A DNA stretch of 64,000 nucleotides from Pseudomonas frederiksbergensis. Its GTDB lineage: Bacteria > Pseudomonadota > Gammaproteobacteria > Pseudomonadales > Pseudomonadaceae. Shown piece after piece: positions 49,471 to 59,639 of this stretch (position 1 is the first letter of the stretch; every line of letters starts with the position of its first letter). The stretch is taken from assembly GCF_001952935.1 (NCBI RefSeq), contig NZ_CP018319.1, positions 5,352,001-5,416,000 on the forward strand, in the 5' to 3' direction. The notes below the pieces were generated by a model. It saw only the letters and a program-made list of their open reading frames with translations. It did not search any database and was not told where the DNA came from. Both the position numbers and the translations under genes were made by a program.

Positions 49471-52400
49471 TCAGCGTGGTTCCAAGGGTAGAAAACTCTG
49501 CTCGGCCAAGGATTTAGTGATGAATCCATGATGGATTTCGATCTTTTGTTTCGGGTCCTTGGCCTTCGCCAAGGCCGATTCATAGGTTTCGTAGCGTTGC
49601 TCCCTGGTTTTCAAGTGTGCCTGGGTGTAGTTCGCCTTGGCATCGTTGGCCTTTGCGTAGTGAAAATGACCATACCACCAGGGTTGGTTTTCACGGTTGA
49701 GCAAGACGTACTCCTGCACGAAATCCTTGCGCCCGGTTTTCAGCTGAACCCGTGCGCCAATGATTCGCGCGTAAAGTTGGTTGTGATGTTGCAGGTATTC
49801 CAGCCCCTCGCTGGTGGGAGCCTGGTACAACGTCATGCGGGTGCGCAGTTCCGTCGCCTTGTTCTCCAGAACCCGGGCCTTGTCCCGCAGTTCGGTGAGA
49901 AGTGAGGCGTCTTTTTCGCCGGTTGACGGGGCGTGCTCATGGTTTTCCAGCTTGTCGGCGAAATGCATGAGCTTTTGCGCTTCACGTTGCAACTGCTCTT
50001 CGATTTCCTTGGGTGAGCTTGCACGTTGTGCGTAGCCCTCGATCTTCCTGACCTGCTCATCGACTTTCGCCAACGCTTTGCGGGCGTCGCCCTTGAGTTG
50101 CGGGTAGGGGCGGGAGGTGGCTTTGGGTTCCGGTGTTTTGGCTGCAACCATTTCGACCCAGACATCGGGCGAGTCTTCACGGAAAGACGTCAAGGGGCTG
50201 TCTTCCATAGGCCCTTTTATGTCAACGATTTCGCCGCCCTGATTGTCGGTGTTCGGGCGAACGTCGCCAATCAACATACCTTTGGACGTTTTGATCACCT
50301 TTTTCCGGCTGGCCGTGGAAGGCTTCCTGCCACCGGCTGTTCCTTTCGAAGTACCCGCTTCTTGCGTGGATGATTGCGCCTGTGCGGGTGACGACCTTTG
50401 AAGTTCATCGGCCAGGCGCTGCTCGGCATCGACGCGCAATTGCTCGATGATCTCGCGCAAGCGGTTGAACGCCGGCATATGCAACTCATCGGCGCTGAAG
50501 ATTTCGATACTCCCCAGGGCGTCCTGCGCCTTGTTGTAGCGGTCGACCAGGTTGTCGAGCACAGCGATGCGGTCCGAGGATTCATAAACATGGGCAGACT
50601 GTATTTCCGCATGGGACCGGGACAGCATCACCAAGGGGTCGATGGCTGCTTCCAGGGCGGTGGTGGTGTCGCTCAGGAGTGTCTGGACGCTGAGGATTCG
50701 CAGGGTAATCAGTTGAAAAATCTTGACCCTTAGGGCTGTCAGCTCGTTTTCCGGTCGACGCTTGTTCAACTCTTCCAGCGCTTGCGCACCCAGCTGGGGG
50801 ATCTGCTCAAGTTCTTGCAGCCGCTTGTCCACCTCTTCATAGGACTTGATCATGACTTCATTGATTTCGCTGGTTGTGCGTACAAAGTCGAGGTAGCGAT
50901 CCCAGAGTCCTTCGTCCCCGGTACTCAGCGCCTCATAAAGTCGCCCCGCGGTGCTGAACTCAGAGGAGTTCGCGTTGGCGGCTTCACGATCATGGTCAGC
51001 CATGACAATCCGTTTACGTTCATTTTTGATGATGTTGCCAAGCAATACGCAGCGCATTTGTTCGTCGACAGGTATGCCCGTCAAGGCGCTTTTTTCCTTG
51101 ATGCCGGCGATTAGCGTTACGTAGCTTTGAGTCTGGATGTCCAGCTCCTGGACGTACCGCTGGCGGAAAGTGGAGCGCTCTTGCTCAGTGCTGGAAGGGC
51201 TCTTGAGTTTCAACTGTGCCAGGTTGTCGGCAATGTCGACGCGTCTTACCGTGCGATCCTGCTGATCGAGAAAGTCCTGAAACTGCTGCTCCAGCTCCCC
51301 GATTCGCTGTTGTTGTTGCTCGCGAAGCGCATCGATTCTTTTCTTGCGGCCACCGCCGACCAGTTTCAGCCCTTGGTCCAGGGTCCATCTGCCCTGGCCA
51401 TCGGACTTCAGTTTGAAACCGGGATGATCAGGATGTTCAGGGTGTACCAGATAGACCTCGCCAAATCCCGGTACGATGCTCACGCGAAAAAACAGGGCTG
51501 CGACGGTGGCGTGCCATTTGTCGTTGATTCGGTACAGCCCTTTGAATGGGCCGGAGGCAATCGGGTCTGGCAGCTTAGCCGGCCACGGAACCCGCACGGC
51601 CTTGAGTTTTTCGAACAATCGGGCCGAGGCTGAATCGCGAGCGGTGGACAGGTTGAAGTCCAGCAGGGTGTTGCCACTGCCCGGTGGCTCGGAGGGTAAC
51701 CCCGGCGAAGCCTCGGTGATTTCAGCCCTGGTTGTATCGAAGGGTTGCGCGGTGGGCTGACGCAATGGGGCCAACACCTGCGCAAACTCTGGGGCAGCGT
51801 TGGGGGGAGTGCGTTGGGGCTGGCTTCGCGAAGTGGCGCATGCAGCAGTAACAGCCCAATGTTGAGCAACACATCGACCCAGGCTTGCTCCCGCGACACG
51901 GCGTCATCGCTGTCCAGCGCTGGCAGGTCCTGGATCAGGCTATGGGTAATTTGCAGCATCCAGCCCACCAGCATGGCGGGGCCGCGCGCCAGGGGTAAAA
52001 GCAGGTTGTTGAACAGCAGCCAGCCACCTTCGAGGATGATCGCCCAGCGGCTCTCCGCATTGGACACCGATTGCCGGTCAGCCAGTTCGACCAATGCACG
52101 GGCATTACTATCGAACAGTTGCATTAGCAACCGACCGTGTTCCAGCGCCGCGATCCAGTCGGCGGCGGCTTCGTTGCCTGCCAGAATCGCCGGCTTCGGC
52201 TTTTGAAGTGGTACGAAATCATCGCCAATGTGGAAGTGAATAATGTGTGGTTCGTTGAATCCGTTGTTGTCGTAGACAGGTCGTGCACGGTCCGTCAGCC
52301 ACGTCAGTACGCTGCTCTGCAATTGACCCGGTTGCGCAATGGCGCGCCACAGGGCCTGGCGGGTCGGGAATTGCTGGAGCGCCGGAACATACAGCGGCCG

Positions 52401-54188
52401 GTAGAGGATGTGCGGACCATCGGCGCGCAGATCACGGGGCTCGATGATGAACATGTTGCTGACCACGTCGCATTCGGCCTGTGGCTTTCTTTGGAAAGCC
52501 AGGGGGCGCAGGACAACTTCCTGCTCGTCCACGAATCGCTCAGCCGTGGTGCCGTGCATCAACGCTTCGACGTAGCGATAGCCCTGACGAGTGAAGCCTT
52601 GTTCAGCCTTGATCGCCTGTTCCAGGGCCAACATCGGCAAGTGAACGGCAAGCTCCAGGCCGAACAGTCGCTGGCGTTCCCGCGCTTGCGGGGTGTCGTC
52701 AAGCAATTGGGCCTGAATTAACTCAGGGTACTGTTTGCCAACATTCACCCGGTTGACCAGATCCAACAGATAAGCCTCGGTGACCCAGTCTTGAATCACC
52801 AGGCCTGCGGTGTGACGGATGGTTATTCGGCCATTGGGTCTACTGGCCAGGTTATTGATTGCCAGTTGGGTCAACGACATTTTGGTCCGGTGAATATAAC
52901 CGCTGCCCAAGTCGCCGACGGGTACATGGAAGGTGAGCTCCAGCTGATCGGCGTCATAGTCGGGGGCGGTGGGTCGATCTTCGCTCATCTGTTGACGCAG
53001 GGCTTTTTTGGCGAAGGTATGAAGGTCGTCGATACCCGTCTGAAACGAGCGGCCTGCCGCCTGTTGCTTGAGGCTTGCGAGGGCCAGCACCTGTTTGCGA
53101 TAGGCCATGCGGTCGGTAGCTTTGGCCTTTTGCAACCACTGGGGAATCGTTTCCTGTATCAGGGGAAGGTGAGTGAGGTCTGTTCCAATGCTCGCCTGGG
53201 CGCCAATGAATCGCGTGGCCGGATCGGTGATGGCCTCGTAGCGTTTTTCCAGGTCGTCCAGGCTAGTGCGTGCCGGCAGCGTCAGCGCGGCCAGGTCTTC
53301 GAGCTGTTGGTTCAGCAGCAGGGCAGCCTGGGTGTCGAAAAGGTTGCCGTCAGGTTCGTAACGTTTCCAGGTAATGGCATCGGCCATCAGGCCCGGTTCA
53401 AACCGTGTGCACCAGGCCCGCCCGAACGCCTCAAGGGACGGAAATGATTCGATGTCACCGGACACGCTGCACAGCAGACGGGTTTCACCGCAGATCAGCA
53501 AAATGTCAGGACTTTGCAGGCTGACCGACAGCTGATCTTTGCTCAACGTGGTTTCGATGAAGCAGGCGTGGATCCTGCCTTTGGACCCGGGAGCCTCAAG
53601 GCGCTGCTGTTTATCGGGGTTGTTGCAGAGCTCGGTGAGGAGGTCGGCTTGCAGGCTGTTGGTTGACGAGTGGCGAACAGAGGAGGTTTTCAGCACGCCG
53701 GCCAGCAAATCAGCAATCCATTGCCAGCGACTGACGCTATTGTCGGTCGCTGCGTTCCAATAGGCACTGAGGTCTTCCTGGAAGCCGATATGAACAGTGG
53801 CGGTCAATTCAGCCATGATGCCCGCGATAATTTGCATATCAGGTTCGCGACGGCGGGTGCTATCGACCGACAGGCGCACGGGTGCTTTGTTGGTTAGAAA
53901 ACACTGGCGACCGTACTGTTCGTCCAGCCGCGGTGCAGTGCCGCTCGCCAGGTAGTTGAGCGCCACGTCGAGCAACAGGGTGAGCGTCCAGCCGCCCCCG
54001 GAGAACGGCTGTGCGAGACGAGTGCGCTCGGGATCGAAATCCAGTGACGGATATTTTTCCAGCAGGCTGCTCTGGAGCAGGCGGGCGGTTACCGAGCGTA
54101 AGGTCGGACGAGTGCCAAACTGTGCACTGACCGCGCGGGCTGTGACGTCGGTATACGCCGTGGTGTCCGGCGATGGAGCTGTAGGCAT
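49471..54188 (-). pseudogene. Very large toxin-like protein (DUF6543/dermonecrotic-toxin type), frameshifted at a six-base homopolymer
   Basis: The first frame runs from the ATG at 54188 (AAGGA site) for about 790 residues. The second runs to 49471 for about 770 more. Adding one base to the C6 run (G6 on the plus strand, 51802-51807) gives NALPPNAAPEFAQVLAPLRQ and one continuous protein of about 1572 residues. The N-terminal half resembles the very large Pseudomonas DUF6543 proteins (NKAPVRLSVDSTRRREPD; WLLFNNLLLPLARGPAMLVG membrane-type segment). The second half is helical and charge-rich. Secretion route and activity are unknown. It may be a phase-variable toxin, a pseudogene or a read error. 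Confidence 0.72.
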
Positions 54189-54241
54189 GATGCAATCCTT
54201 TGCATGATTGGAATCATGAGCCTACGGGACAGGCGATTGCC

Positions 54242-54267
54242 GGGTGCGGTAGCCGGATACCGCACCC
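54242..54267. terminator. Hairpin between the toxin-like gene and the FadR-type regulator
   Basis: Perfect ten-base arms GGGTGCGGTA / TACCGCACCC around GCCGGA. There is no T run, so it may be a transcript-end structure rather than an efficient terminator. Confidence 0.5.
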
Positions 54268-54302
54268 TCATTGGTTGAACAGGGTAGTGCCCTGACTGCT
54301 GA

Positions 54303-55022
54303 TTACTCGGGATCAGCGCCCAGCACCGCGTTTAACGCACTCCGCGCATCATCCAGCTGCACCAACGTCGCATGCCGCGCACCCAGCGCATCCCGGTTTT
54401 CGATCGCCGTCAGAATCGCCTTGTGCCGGGGCAATGCCAGCTCATGCAGATTCGGTCGCTGATTGGAATGCTTCAAGGCTTCGGCAATCGCCACGGACAG
54501 CATGTTGCACAGGTTGGCCAGCAAGTCGTTATGGGTCGCATCGGCAATCCGGCTATGGAAATCCAGGTCCGGTTGCAGCAGCGCTTCCGGCGTCGGCGCC
54601 GCTTCCATGCGTTGGTAGGCTTCACCGATGGAGGCGATGTCCGCGTCCGTGGCGAACTGCGCGGCGAGGGCGGCCGCTGCGGGTTCAATGATGCTGCGTA
54701 CGCTGGTCAACAGGTCGAAGAATTCATTTTGCGGGCTGCTTTGCATCAGCCAGTGCAGCACATCCGGATCGAGCATGTGCCATTCCTTGCGCTGCTTGAC
54801 CACCGTGCCCACGCGCGGACGGGAATACACCAGGCCCTTGGCGACCAAAACCCGGGTGGCTTCGCGCAGGACTGGGCGACTGACCGCGTACTCTTCGCAT
54901 AACAAGGCTTCGGCGGGCAGTTTGTCGCACGGTTTGAAGCGTCCGGAAACGATCTGCATGCCCAGTTCCTGGACGATGCGCGAGTGCATGCTTTTGCGGT
55001 CGGAGGGTTTGCGGTAATCCAT
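54303..55022 (-). CDS. GntR-family (FadR subfamily) transcriptional regulator
   Basis: A 239-residue regulator with a winged helix-turn-helix (about 12-80: KLPAEALLCEEYAVSRPVLREATRVLVAKGLVYSRPRVG). The all-helical FadR C-terminal domain carries likely metal/acid-binding residues (DLDFHSRIADATHNDLL and HKAIL). The start at 55022 is preferred; an in-frame extension to 55100 would be un-family-like. It sits beside a sugar-acid dehydratase gene on the same strand and probably represses the 55-61 kb catabolic genes, with sugar acid as inducer. Confidence 0.88.
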   Translation of the reverse strand: MDYRKPSDRKSMHSRIVQELGMQIVSGRFKPCDKLPAEALLCEEYAVSRPVLREATRVLVAKGLVYSRPRVGTVVKQRKEWHMLDPDVLHWLMQSSPQNEFFDLLTSVRSIIEPAAAALAAQFATDADIASIGEAYQRMEAAPTPEALLQPDLDFHSRIADATHNDLLANLCNMLSVAIAEALKHSNQRPNLHELALPRHKAILTAIENRDALGARHATLVQLDDARSALNAVLGADPE

Positions 55023-55136
55023 GGGGAGCGGCGCGATCCTGTGGGGTGGGGTGCCGCGCATGATAACAGGCGCGGCGAGGACGGTCGCCAGAGCAAGCAC
55101 AGTCCTGAATCAGATGAAGATCAAAATGTGGGAGCG

Positions 55137-55217
55137 GGCTTGCTCGCGAAGAGGCCAGCACATGCGACATTGTTGTCGCATGAGCTAACCGCCTTCGCGA
55201 GCAAGCCCGCTCCCACA
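55137..55217. repeat. REPIN between regulator and dehydratase
   Basis: TGTGGGAGCGGGCTTGCTCG and its exact inverse flank a spacer that itself holds the palindrome ATGCGACA-TTGT-TGTCGCAT. Confidence 0.92.
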
Positions 55218-55231
55218 TTAGATTGGTGGTG

Positions 55232-56968
55232 TTAGTGGGAGTGGCGCGGGACTTCAGAGCCACGACAGCCGACCAGGAAGTCGAAATCGCAACCCTGATC
55301 CGCCTGCAGCACATGATCGATGTACAGCTGACGATAACCGCCCACGATCAGTTGCTGCGGCGGTTGCAGATCGGCCATGCGCGCGGCCAGTTCGGCGTCG
55401 GGAATGTCCAGGTGCAGACGACCGTTGGCGCAATCGAGTTCGATCCAGTCACCTTCTTTCACCGTCGCCAAAGGTCCGCCAGCGGCCGCTTCCGGGGCCA
55501 CGTGCAGAACGACAGTGCCGTACGCCGTGCCGCTCATGCGCGCATCGGAAATGCGCACCATGTCCGTCACACCCTGGGCCAGCAATTTGGCCGGCAAACC
55601 CATGTTGCCGACTTCGGCCATGCCCGGATAACCCTTCGGGCCGCAGTTCTTCATCACCAGAATCGAGCTGGCATCCACCTCCAGCTCCGGATCGTTGATC
55701 CGCGCCTTGTACATGTCGAAGTTCTCGAACACCACCGCACGCCCGCGATGTTGCATCAGTTCGGCGCTGGCGGCTGAAGGCTTGAGCACCGCACCCAGTG
55801 GTGCGAGGTTACCGCGCAACACACAAATGCCGCCGTCGGCGCGGATCGGGTTGTCGAGGGTGCGGATCACTTCGTCCTGGCCATAGATCGGCGCGTCCTT
55901 GGTGTTCTCGCCGAGGGTCTTGCCGTTGACAGTCAAGGCATTCGGATTCGGAATCAGGTTGGCTTCACCCAGACGACGCAGCACCGCTGGCAGGCCGCCG
56001 GCGTAGTAAAACTCTTCCATCAGGAAACGCCCGGACGGTTGCAGGTCGACGATGGTCGGCATACCACGACCGATGCGGGTCCAGTCATCCAGATCCAGCT
56101 CGACACCGATGCGCCCGGCAATGGCTTTCAAATGGATCACGGCGTTGGTCGAACCACCAATGGCAGCGTTCACGCGAATGGCGTTTTCGAAGGCTTCTTT
56201 GGTGAGGATTTTCGACAGCTTCAAGTCTTCGCGAACCATCTCCACGGCGCGCATGCCGGACATGTGCGCCAGTACATAACGACGCGCATCAACCGCTGGA
56301 ATCGCCGCGTTGTGGGGCAGGGAAGTGCCCAGTGCTTCGGCCATGCAGGCCATGGTCGACGCGGTGCCCATGGTGTTGCACGTGCCGGCCGAGCGGGACA
56401 TGCCACCTTCGGCCGCAAGGAAATCGTCAATGGTGATGGTGCCCGCTTTTACTTGTTCGCTGAGCTGCCAGACCACGGTGCCCGAGCCGATGTCCTGGCC
56501 CTTGTGTTTGCCATTGAGCATCGGCCCGCCGGTGACGACGATCGCCGGCACATCGCAACTGGCCGCGCCCATCAATAACGCCGGGGTGGTTTTGTCGCAG
56601 CCGGTCAGCAGCACGACACCGTCAATCGGGTTGCCGCGAATCGCTTCTTCGACGTCCATGCTCGCCAGGTTGCGGGTGAGCATGGCGGTCGGACGCAGGT
56701 TCGATTCGCCGTTGGAGAACACCGGGAATTCCACGGGAAAGCCCCCAGCTTCGATCACCCCACGTTTGACGTGCTCCGCAATCTGGCGGAAATGCGCGTT
56801 GCACGGGGTCAGTTCCGACCAGGTGTTGCAGATGCCGATGATCGGCTTGCCATGGAACTGGTGGTCGGCGATGCCCTGATTCTTCATCCAGCTGCGGTAC
56901 ATGAAGCCGTTCTTGTCGGCAGTGCCAAACCATTGGGCGGAGCGCAGGGTGGGTTTCTTATCAGTCAT
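55232..56968 (-). CDS. Sugar-acid dehydratase, IlvD/Edd family (L-arabinonate dehydratase-like)
   Basis: A 578-residue [Fe-S] dehydratase that removes water from an aldonic acid to form a 2-keto-3-deoxy acid. The cluster cysteines are readable in GICNTW, GCDKTTPALLMGA and SAGTCNTMGTAS; the metal/substrate region NAAIGGSTNAVIH and the C-terminal SDARMSGTAYGTVVLHVAPEA are intact. The QWFG-NGFMYRSWMKNQG N terminus resembles L-arabinonate dehydratases more than IlvD. It is divergent from an MFS importer; the FAH-type enzyme and dehydrogenase downstream of that importer complete a pathway. Xylonate or galactonate are possible alternative substrates. Confidence 0.9.
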   Translation of the reverse strand: MTDKKPTLRSAQWFGTADKNGFMYRSWMKNQGIADHQFHGKPIIGICNTWSELTPCNAHFRQIAEHVKRGVIEAGGFPVEFPVFSNGESNLRPTAMLTRNLASMDVEEAIRGNPIDGVVLLTGCDKTTPALLMGAASCDVPAIVVTGGPMLNGKHKGQDIGSGTVVWQLSEQVKAGTITIDDFLAAEGGMSRSAGTCNTMGTASTMACMAEALGTSLPHNAAIPAVDARRYVLAHMSGMRAVEMVREDLKLSKILTKEAFENAIRVNAAIGGSTNAVIHLKAIAGRIGVELDLDDWTRIGRGMPTIVDLQPSGRFLMEEFYYAGGLPAVLRRLGEANLIPNPNALTVNGKTLGENTKDAPIYGQDEVIRTLDNPIRADGGICVLRGNLAPLGAVLKPSAASAELMQHRGRAVVFENFDMYKARINDPELEVDASSILVMKNCGPKGYPGMAEVGNMGLPAKLLAQGVTDMVRISDARMSGTAYGTVVLHVAPEAAAGGPLATVKEGDWIELDCANGRLHLDIPDAELAARMADLQPPQQLIVGGYRQLYIDHVLQADQGCDFDFLVGCRGSEVPRHSH

Positions 56969-56982
56969 GGTCGGTTCTCTTA

Positions 56983-57068
56983 TTGTATGACTATATTGTT
57001 CGAGCTGAGGCGTAACATAAGCGTAAATTCGCCTGTTTGGAAGTGTTGTTGCGTAAATAGTATTACTA
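56983..57068. promoter_or_regulatory. Two matching candidate FadR-type operators in the divergent promoter region
   Basis: TTGTATGACTATAT (from 56983) and TAGTATTACTATAT (from 57058) share GTATnACTATAT and both fit the FadR-subfamily pattern TNGTNNNACNA. One lies close to the dehydratase start and the other about 95 bases before the importer start. They are probably recognised by the adjacent GntR regulator. Confidence 0.6.
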
Positions 57069-57161
57069 TATAGTCCGGTTCAACGGAGGGATTGCCCTGG
57101 CGGTTTTCCGCGAGAGGCGTCCCCCGAGGTTCTATAACAACAACAATCGGAGACCGATCTC

Positions 57162-58484
57162 ATGAGCCAGGAACTGCGGCTTATTCGTCGCATCACGCTA
57201 AAACTCATTCCTTTCCTGATCCTGCTGTACCTGATCGCCTATGTGGATCGCTCTGCCGTAGGCTTCGCCAAGCTGCACATGGGCGCCGACCTCGGCATCG
57301 GTGACGCCGCTTACGGGCTGGGTGCCGGGCTGTTTTTCATTGGCTATTTCCTGCTGGAAATCCCCAGCAACCTGATGCTCGAACGCTTCGGCGCACGGCG
57401 CTGGTTCGCGCGGATCATGGTCACTTGGGGCGCCATCACCATCGGTATGGCCTTCGTCCAGGGGCCGCACAGTTTCTATGTGATGCGCTTTCTGCTCGGC
57501 GCGGCGGAAGCCGGGTTCTTCCCGGGCGTTCTCTACTACATCACCCAGTGGTTCCCGGTGCGCCATCGCGGCAAGATCCTCGGGCTGTTCATCCTGTCGC
57601 AACCGATCGCCATGTTGATCACCGGCCCGGTGTCCGGCGGTCTGCTCGGCATGGACGGGATTCTTGGCCTGCATGGCTGGCAGTGGCTGTTCATCGTCAT
57701 CGGCGCCCCGGCGATCCTGTTGACCTGGCCAGTGCTGCGTTGGCTGCCGGACGGTCCGAAACAGGTGAAGTGGATGGACCAGGCTGAAAAGGACTGGCTG
57801 ACCGGCGAACTGAAAAAGGATCTTGAAGAATACGGCCAGACCCGCCACGGCAATCCGTTGCACGCCCTCAAGGACAAACGCGTGTTGCTGCTGGCGTTGT
57901 TCTATCTGCCGGTGACGCTGAGCATCTACGGCCTGGGCTTGTGGCTGCCGACCTTGATCAAGCAGTTCGGTGGTACGGATCTGGTGACCGGTTTCGTGTC
58001 GTCGGTGCCGTACATCTTCGGGATCATCGGGTTGCTGATCATTCCGCGCAGTTCCGACCGCTTGAATGATCGCTACGGCCATTTGGCGGTGCTTTATGTA
58101 TTGGGTGCCATCGGCCTGTTCCTCAGCGCCTGGCTGACCGTGCCGGTGCTGCAACTGGCGGCGTTGTGCCTGGTGGCCTTCGCGCTGTTTTCCTGCACCG
58201 CAGTGTTCTGGACTTTGCCGGGTCGCTTCTTTGCCGGCGCCAGTGCGGCGGCCGGAATCGCGTTGATCAATTCGGTGGGTAACCTCGGTGGCTATATCGG
58301 TCCGTTCGTGATCGGCGCGCTCAAGGAATACACCGGCAACCTGGCTTCGGGTCTGTATTTCCTGTCGGGTGTGATGGTGTTCGGGTTGGTGTTGACCGGT
58401 GTGGTTTATCGCCTGCTGGAGCGCAAGCACGTATTGCCGGCCGATCAGTTCGCCGCCAGCGCCCGTGGTGCAACCCGCACCTGA
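57162..58484 (+). CDS. MFS transporter, ACS family (sugar acid importer)
   Basis: A 440-residue inner-membrane protein with 12 predicted helices and the ACS motif YLIAYVDRSAVGFAKLHMG in helix 1. ERFGARRWFARIMVTWG is the loop 2-3 motif. It is divergent from the dehydratase and followed in the same direction by the AraD1 and dehydrogenase genes, so it is expected to import the aldonic acid that the dehydratase consumes. AATCGGAGA before the ATG is a fair ribosome site. Confidence 0.9.
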   Translation: MSQELRLIRRITLKLIPFLILLYLIAYVDRSAVGFAKLHMGADLGIGDAAYGLGAGLFFIGYFLLEIPSNLMLERFGARRWFARIMVTWGAITIGMAFVQGPHSFYVMRFLLGAAEAGFFPGVLYYITQWFPVRHRGKILGLFILSQPIAMLITGPVSGGLLGMDGILGLHGWQWLFIVIGAPAILLTWPVLRWLPDGPKQVKWMDQAEKDWLTGELKKDLEEYGQTRHGNPLHALKDKRVLLLALFYLPVTLSIYGLGLWLPTLIKQFGGTDLVTGFVSSVPYIFGIIGLLIIPRSSDRLNDRYGHLAVLYVLGAIGLFLSAWLTVPVLQLAALCLVAFALFSCTAVFWTLPGRFFAGASAAAGIALINSVGNLGGYIGPFVIGALKEYTGNLASGLYFLSGVMVFGLVLTGVVYRLLERKHVLPADQFAASARGATRT

Positions 58485-58503
58485 GCCATCACCCAAATCC
58501 CAC

Positions 58504-58593
58504 TGTGGGAGCGGGCTTGCTCGCGAAGGGGCCATCACATTCAACATTTATGGCGACTGACACACCGCCTTCGCGAGCAAGCCCGCTCCCACA
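58504..58593. repeat. REPIN between importer and AraD1 gene
   Basis: TGTGGGAGCGGGCTTGCTCG and its inverse (CGAGCAAGCCCGCTCCCACA) flank a 40-base spacer, inside the operon. Such structures can set different mRNA stability for the genes on each side. Confidence 0.92.
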
Positions 58594-58636
58594 GGGTTCT
58601 GCGGTGTTTTGAAGAATTGTTTACAGGAGAATATCC

Positions 58637-59629
58637 ATGCGTTTAGTTCAGTTCGAATTGAGTAACGGCGAGCGCCGGGTGGGCGTGGTCGAAGACGGTC
58701 GGGTGCGCGAAGTGCAAGACGCGCGCACCGTTCGCGACCTGGCGTTGGCTGCGATCGAGGCCGGGGTCAATCTTGAGCAGCAGGTGAAAACCCTGGGCCT
58801 GGGCATCAGCCATGACTATGCCGAACTGCTGGCCAAGTTGCGCATCCTGCCGCCGCTGGATCATCCGGACCCGGCGCACATGCTGGTCAGCGGCACGGGC
58901 CTGACCCATCTGGGCAGCGCGTCGGCCCGGGACAAGATGCATAAGCAAGTCGGCGATGAAGCCGCGATGACCGACACCATGCGCATCTTCAAATGGGGCG
59001 TTGAGGGCGGCAAACCGACAGCGGGGCAGGCCGGCGTACAACCGGAATGGTTCTACAAGGGCGACGGCAGCATCGTCGTGCGTCCGGGCCAACCGTTCCC
59101 GTTGCCACCGTTCGCCGAAGACGCGGGGGAGGAACCAGAGCTCAGCGGGCTCTACGTCATCGGCCACGACGGCAAACCGTATCGACTCGGCTTTGCCGTG
59201 GGCAACGAGTTCTCCGATCACGTGATGGAACGCAAGAATTACCTGTACCTGGCCCACTCCAAATTGCGCAGCTGCAGTTACGGACCGGAACTTCGCGTCG
59301 GTGAATTGCCGGAGCATCTGGCAGGCACCAGCCGCATCCTGCGTGACGGCGAAGTGCTGTGGCAGAACGAGTTTCTCAGTGGCGAGGCCAACATGTGCCA
59401 CAGCCTGGAAAACCTTGAGTACCACCATTTCAAGTACAGTCAATTCCTGCGCCCGGGCGATGTGCACATTCATTTCTTCGGCACCGCGACGCTGTCCTTT
59501 GCCGACGGCATTCGCACCCGGCCGGGTGACGTGTTCGAGATCAGTCAGGCCGAGTTCGGTGCACCGTTGATCAACGGGATTGCACCGGTTGAAGCAGCGT
59601 TCGAGCCCGGCACCGTTAGCCCCCTTTAA
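58637..59629 (+). CDS. araD1: AraD1-family protein (FAH-fold 2-keto-3-deoxy sugar acid dehydratase)
   Basis: A 330-residue protein with a fumarylacetoacetate-hydrolase fold in its C-terminal half (NEFSDHVMERKNYLYLAHSKLRS, then PGDVFEISQAEFG). FAH-type members dehydrate 2-keto-3-deoxy-pentonates to 2-oxoglutarate semialdehyde, which the following dehydrogenase oxidises to 2-oxoglutarate. The gene overlaps no neighbour; CAGGAG precedes the ATG and an 11-base gap separates it from the dehydrogenase. AraD1 naming is from recalled annotations; biochemical proof is limited. Confidence 0.82.
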   Translation: MRLVQFELSNGERRVGVVEDGRVREVQDARTVRDLALAAIEAGVNLEQQVKTLGLGISHDYAELLAKLRILPPLDHPDPAHMLVSGTGLTHLGSASARDKMHKQVGDEAAMTDTMRIFKWGVEGGKPTAGQAGVQPEWFYKGDGSIVVRPGQPFPLPPFAEDAGEEPELSGLYVIGHDGKPYRLGFAVGNEFSDHVMERKNYLYLAHSKLRSCSYGPELRVGELPEHLAGTSRILRDGEVLWQNEFLSGEANMCHSLENLEYHHFKYSQFLRPGDVHIHFFGTATLSFADGIRTRPGDVFEISQAEFGAPLINGIAPVEAAFEPGTVSPL

Positions 59630-59639
59630 GGAGATAGGC

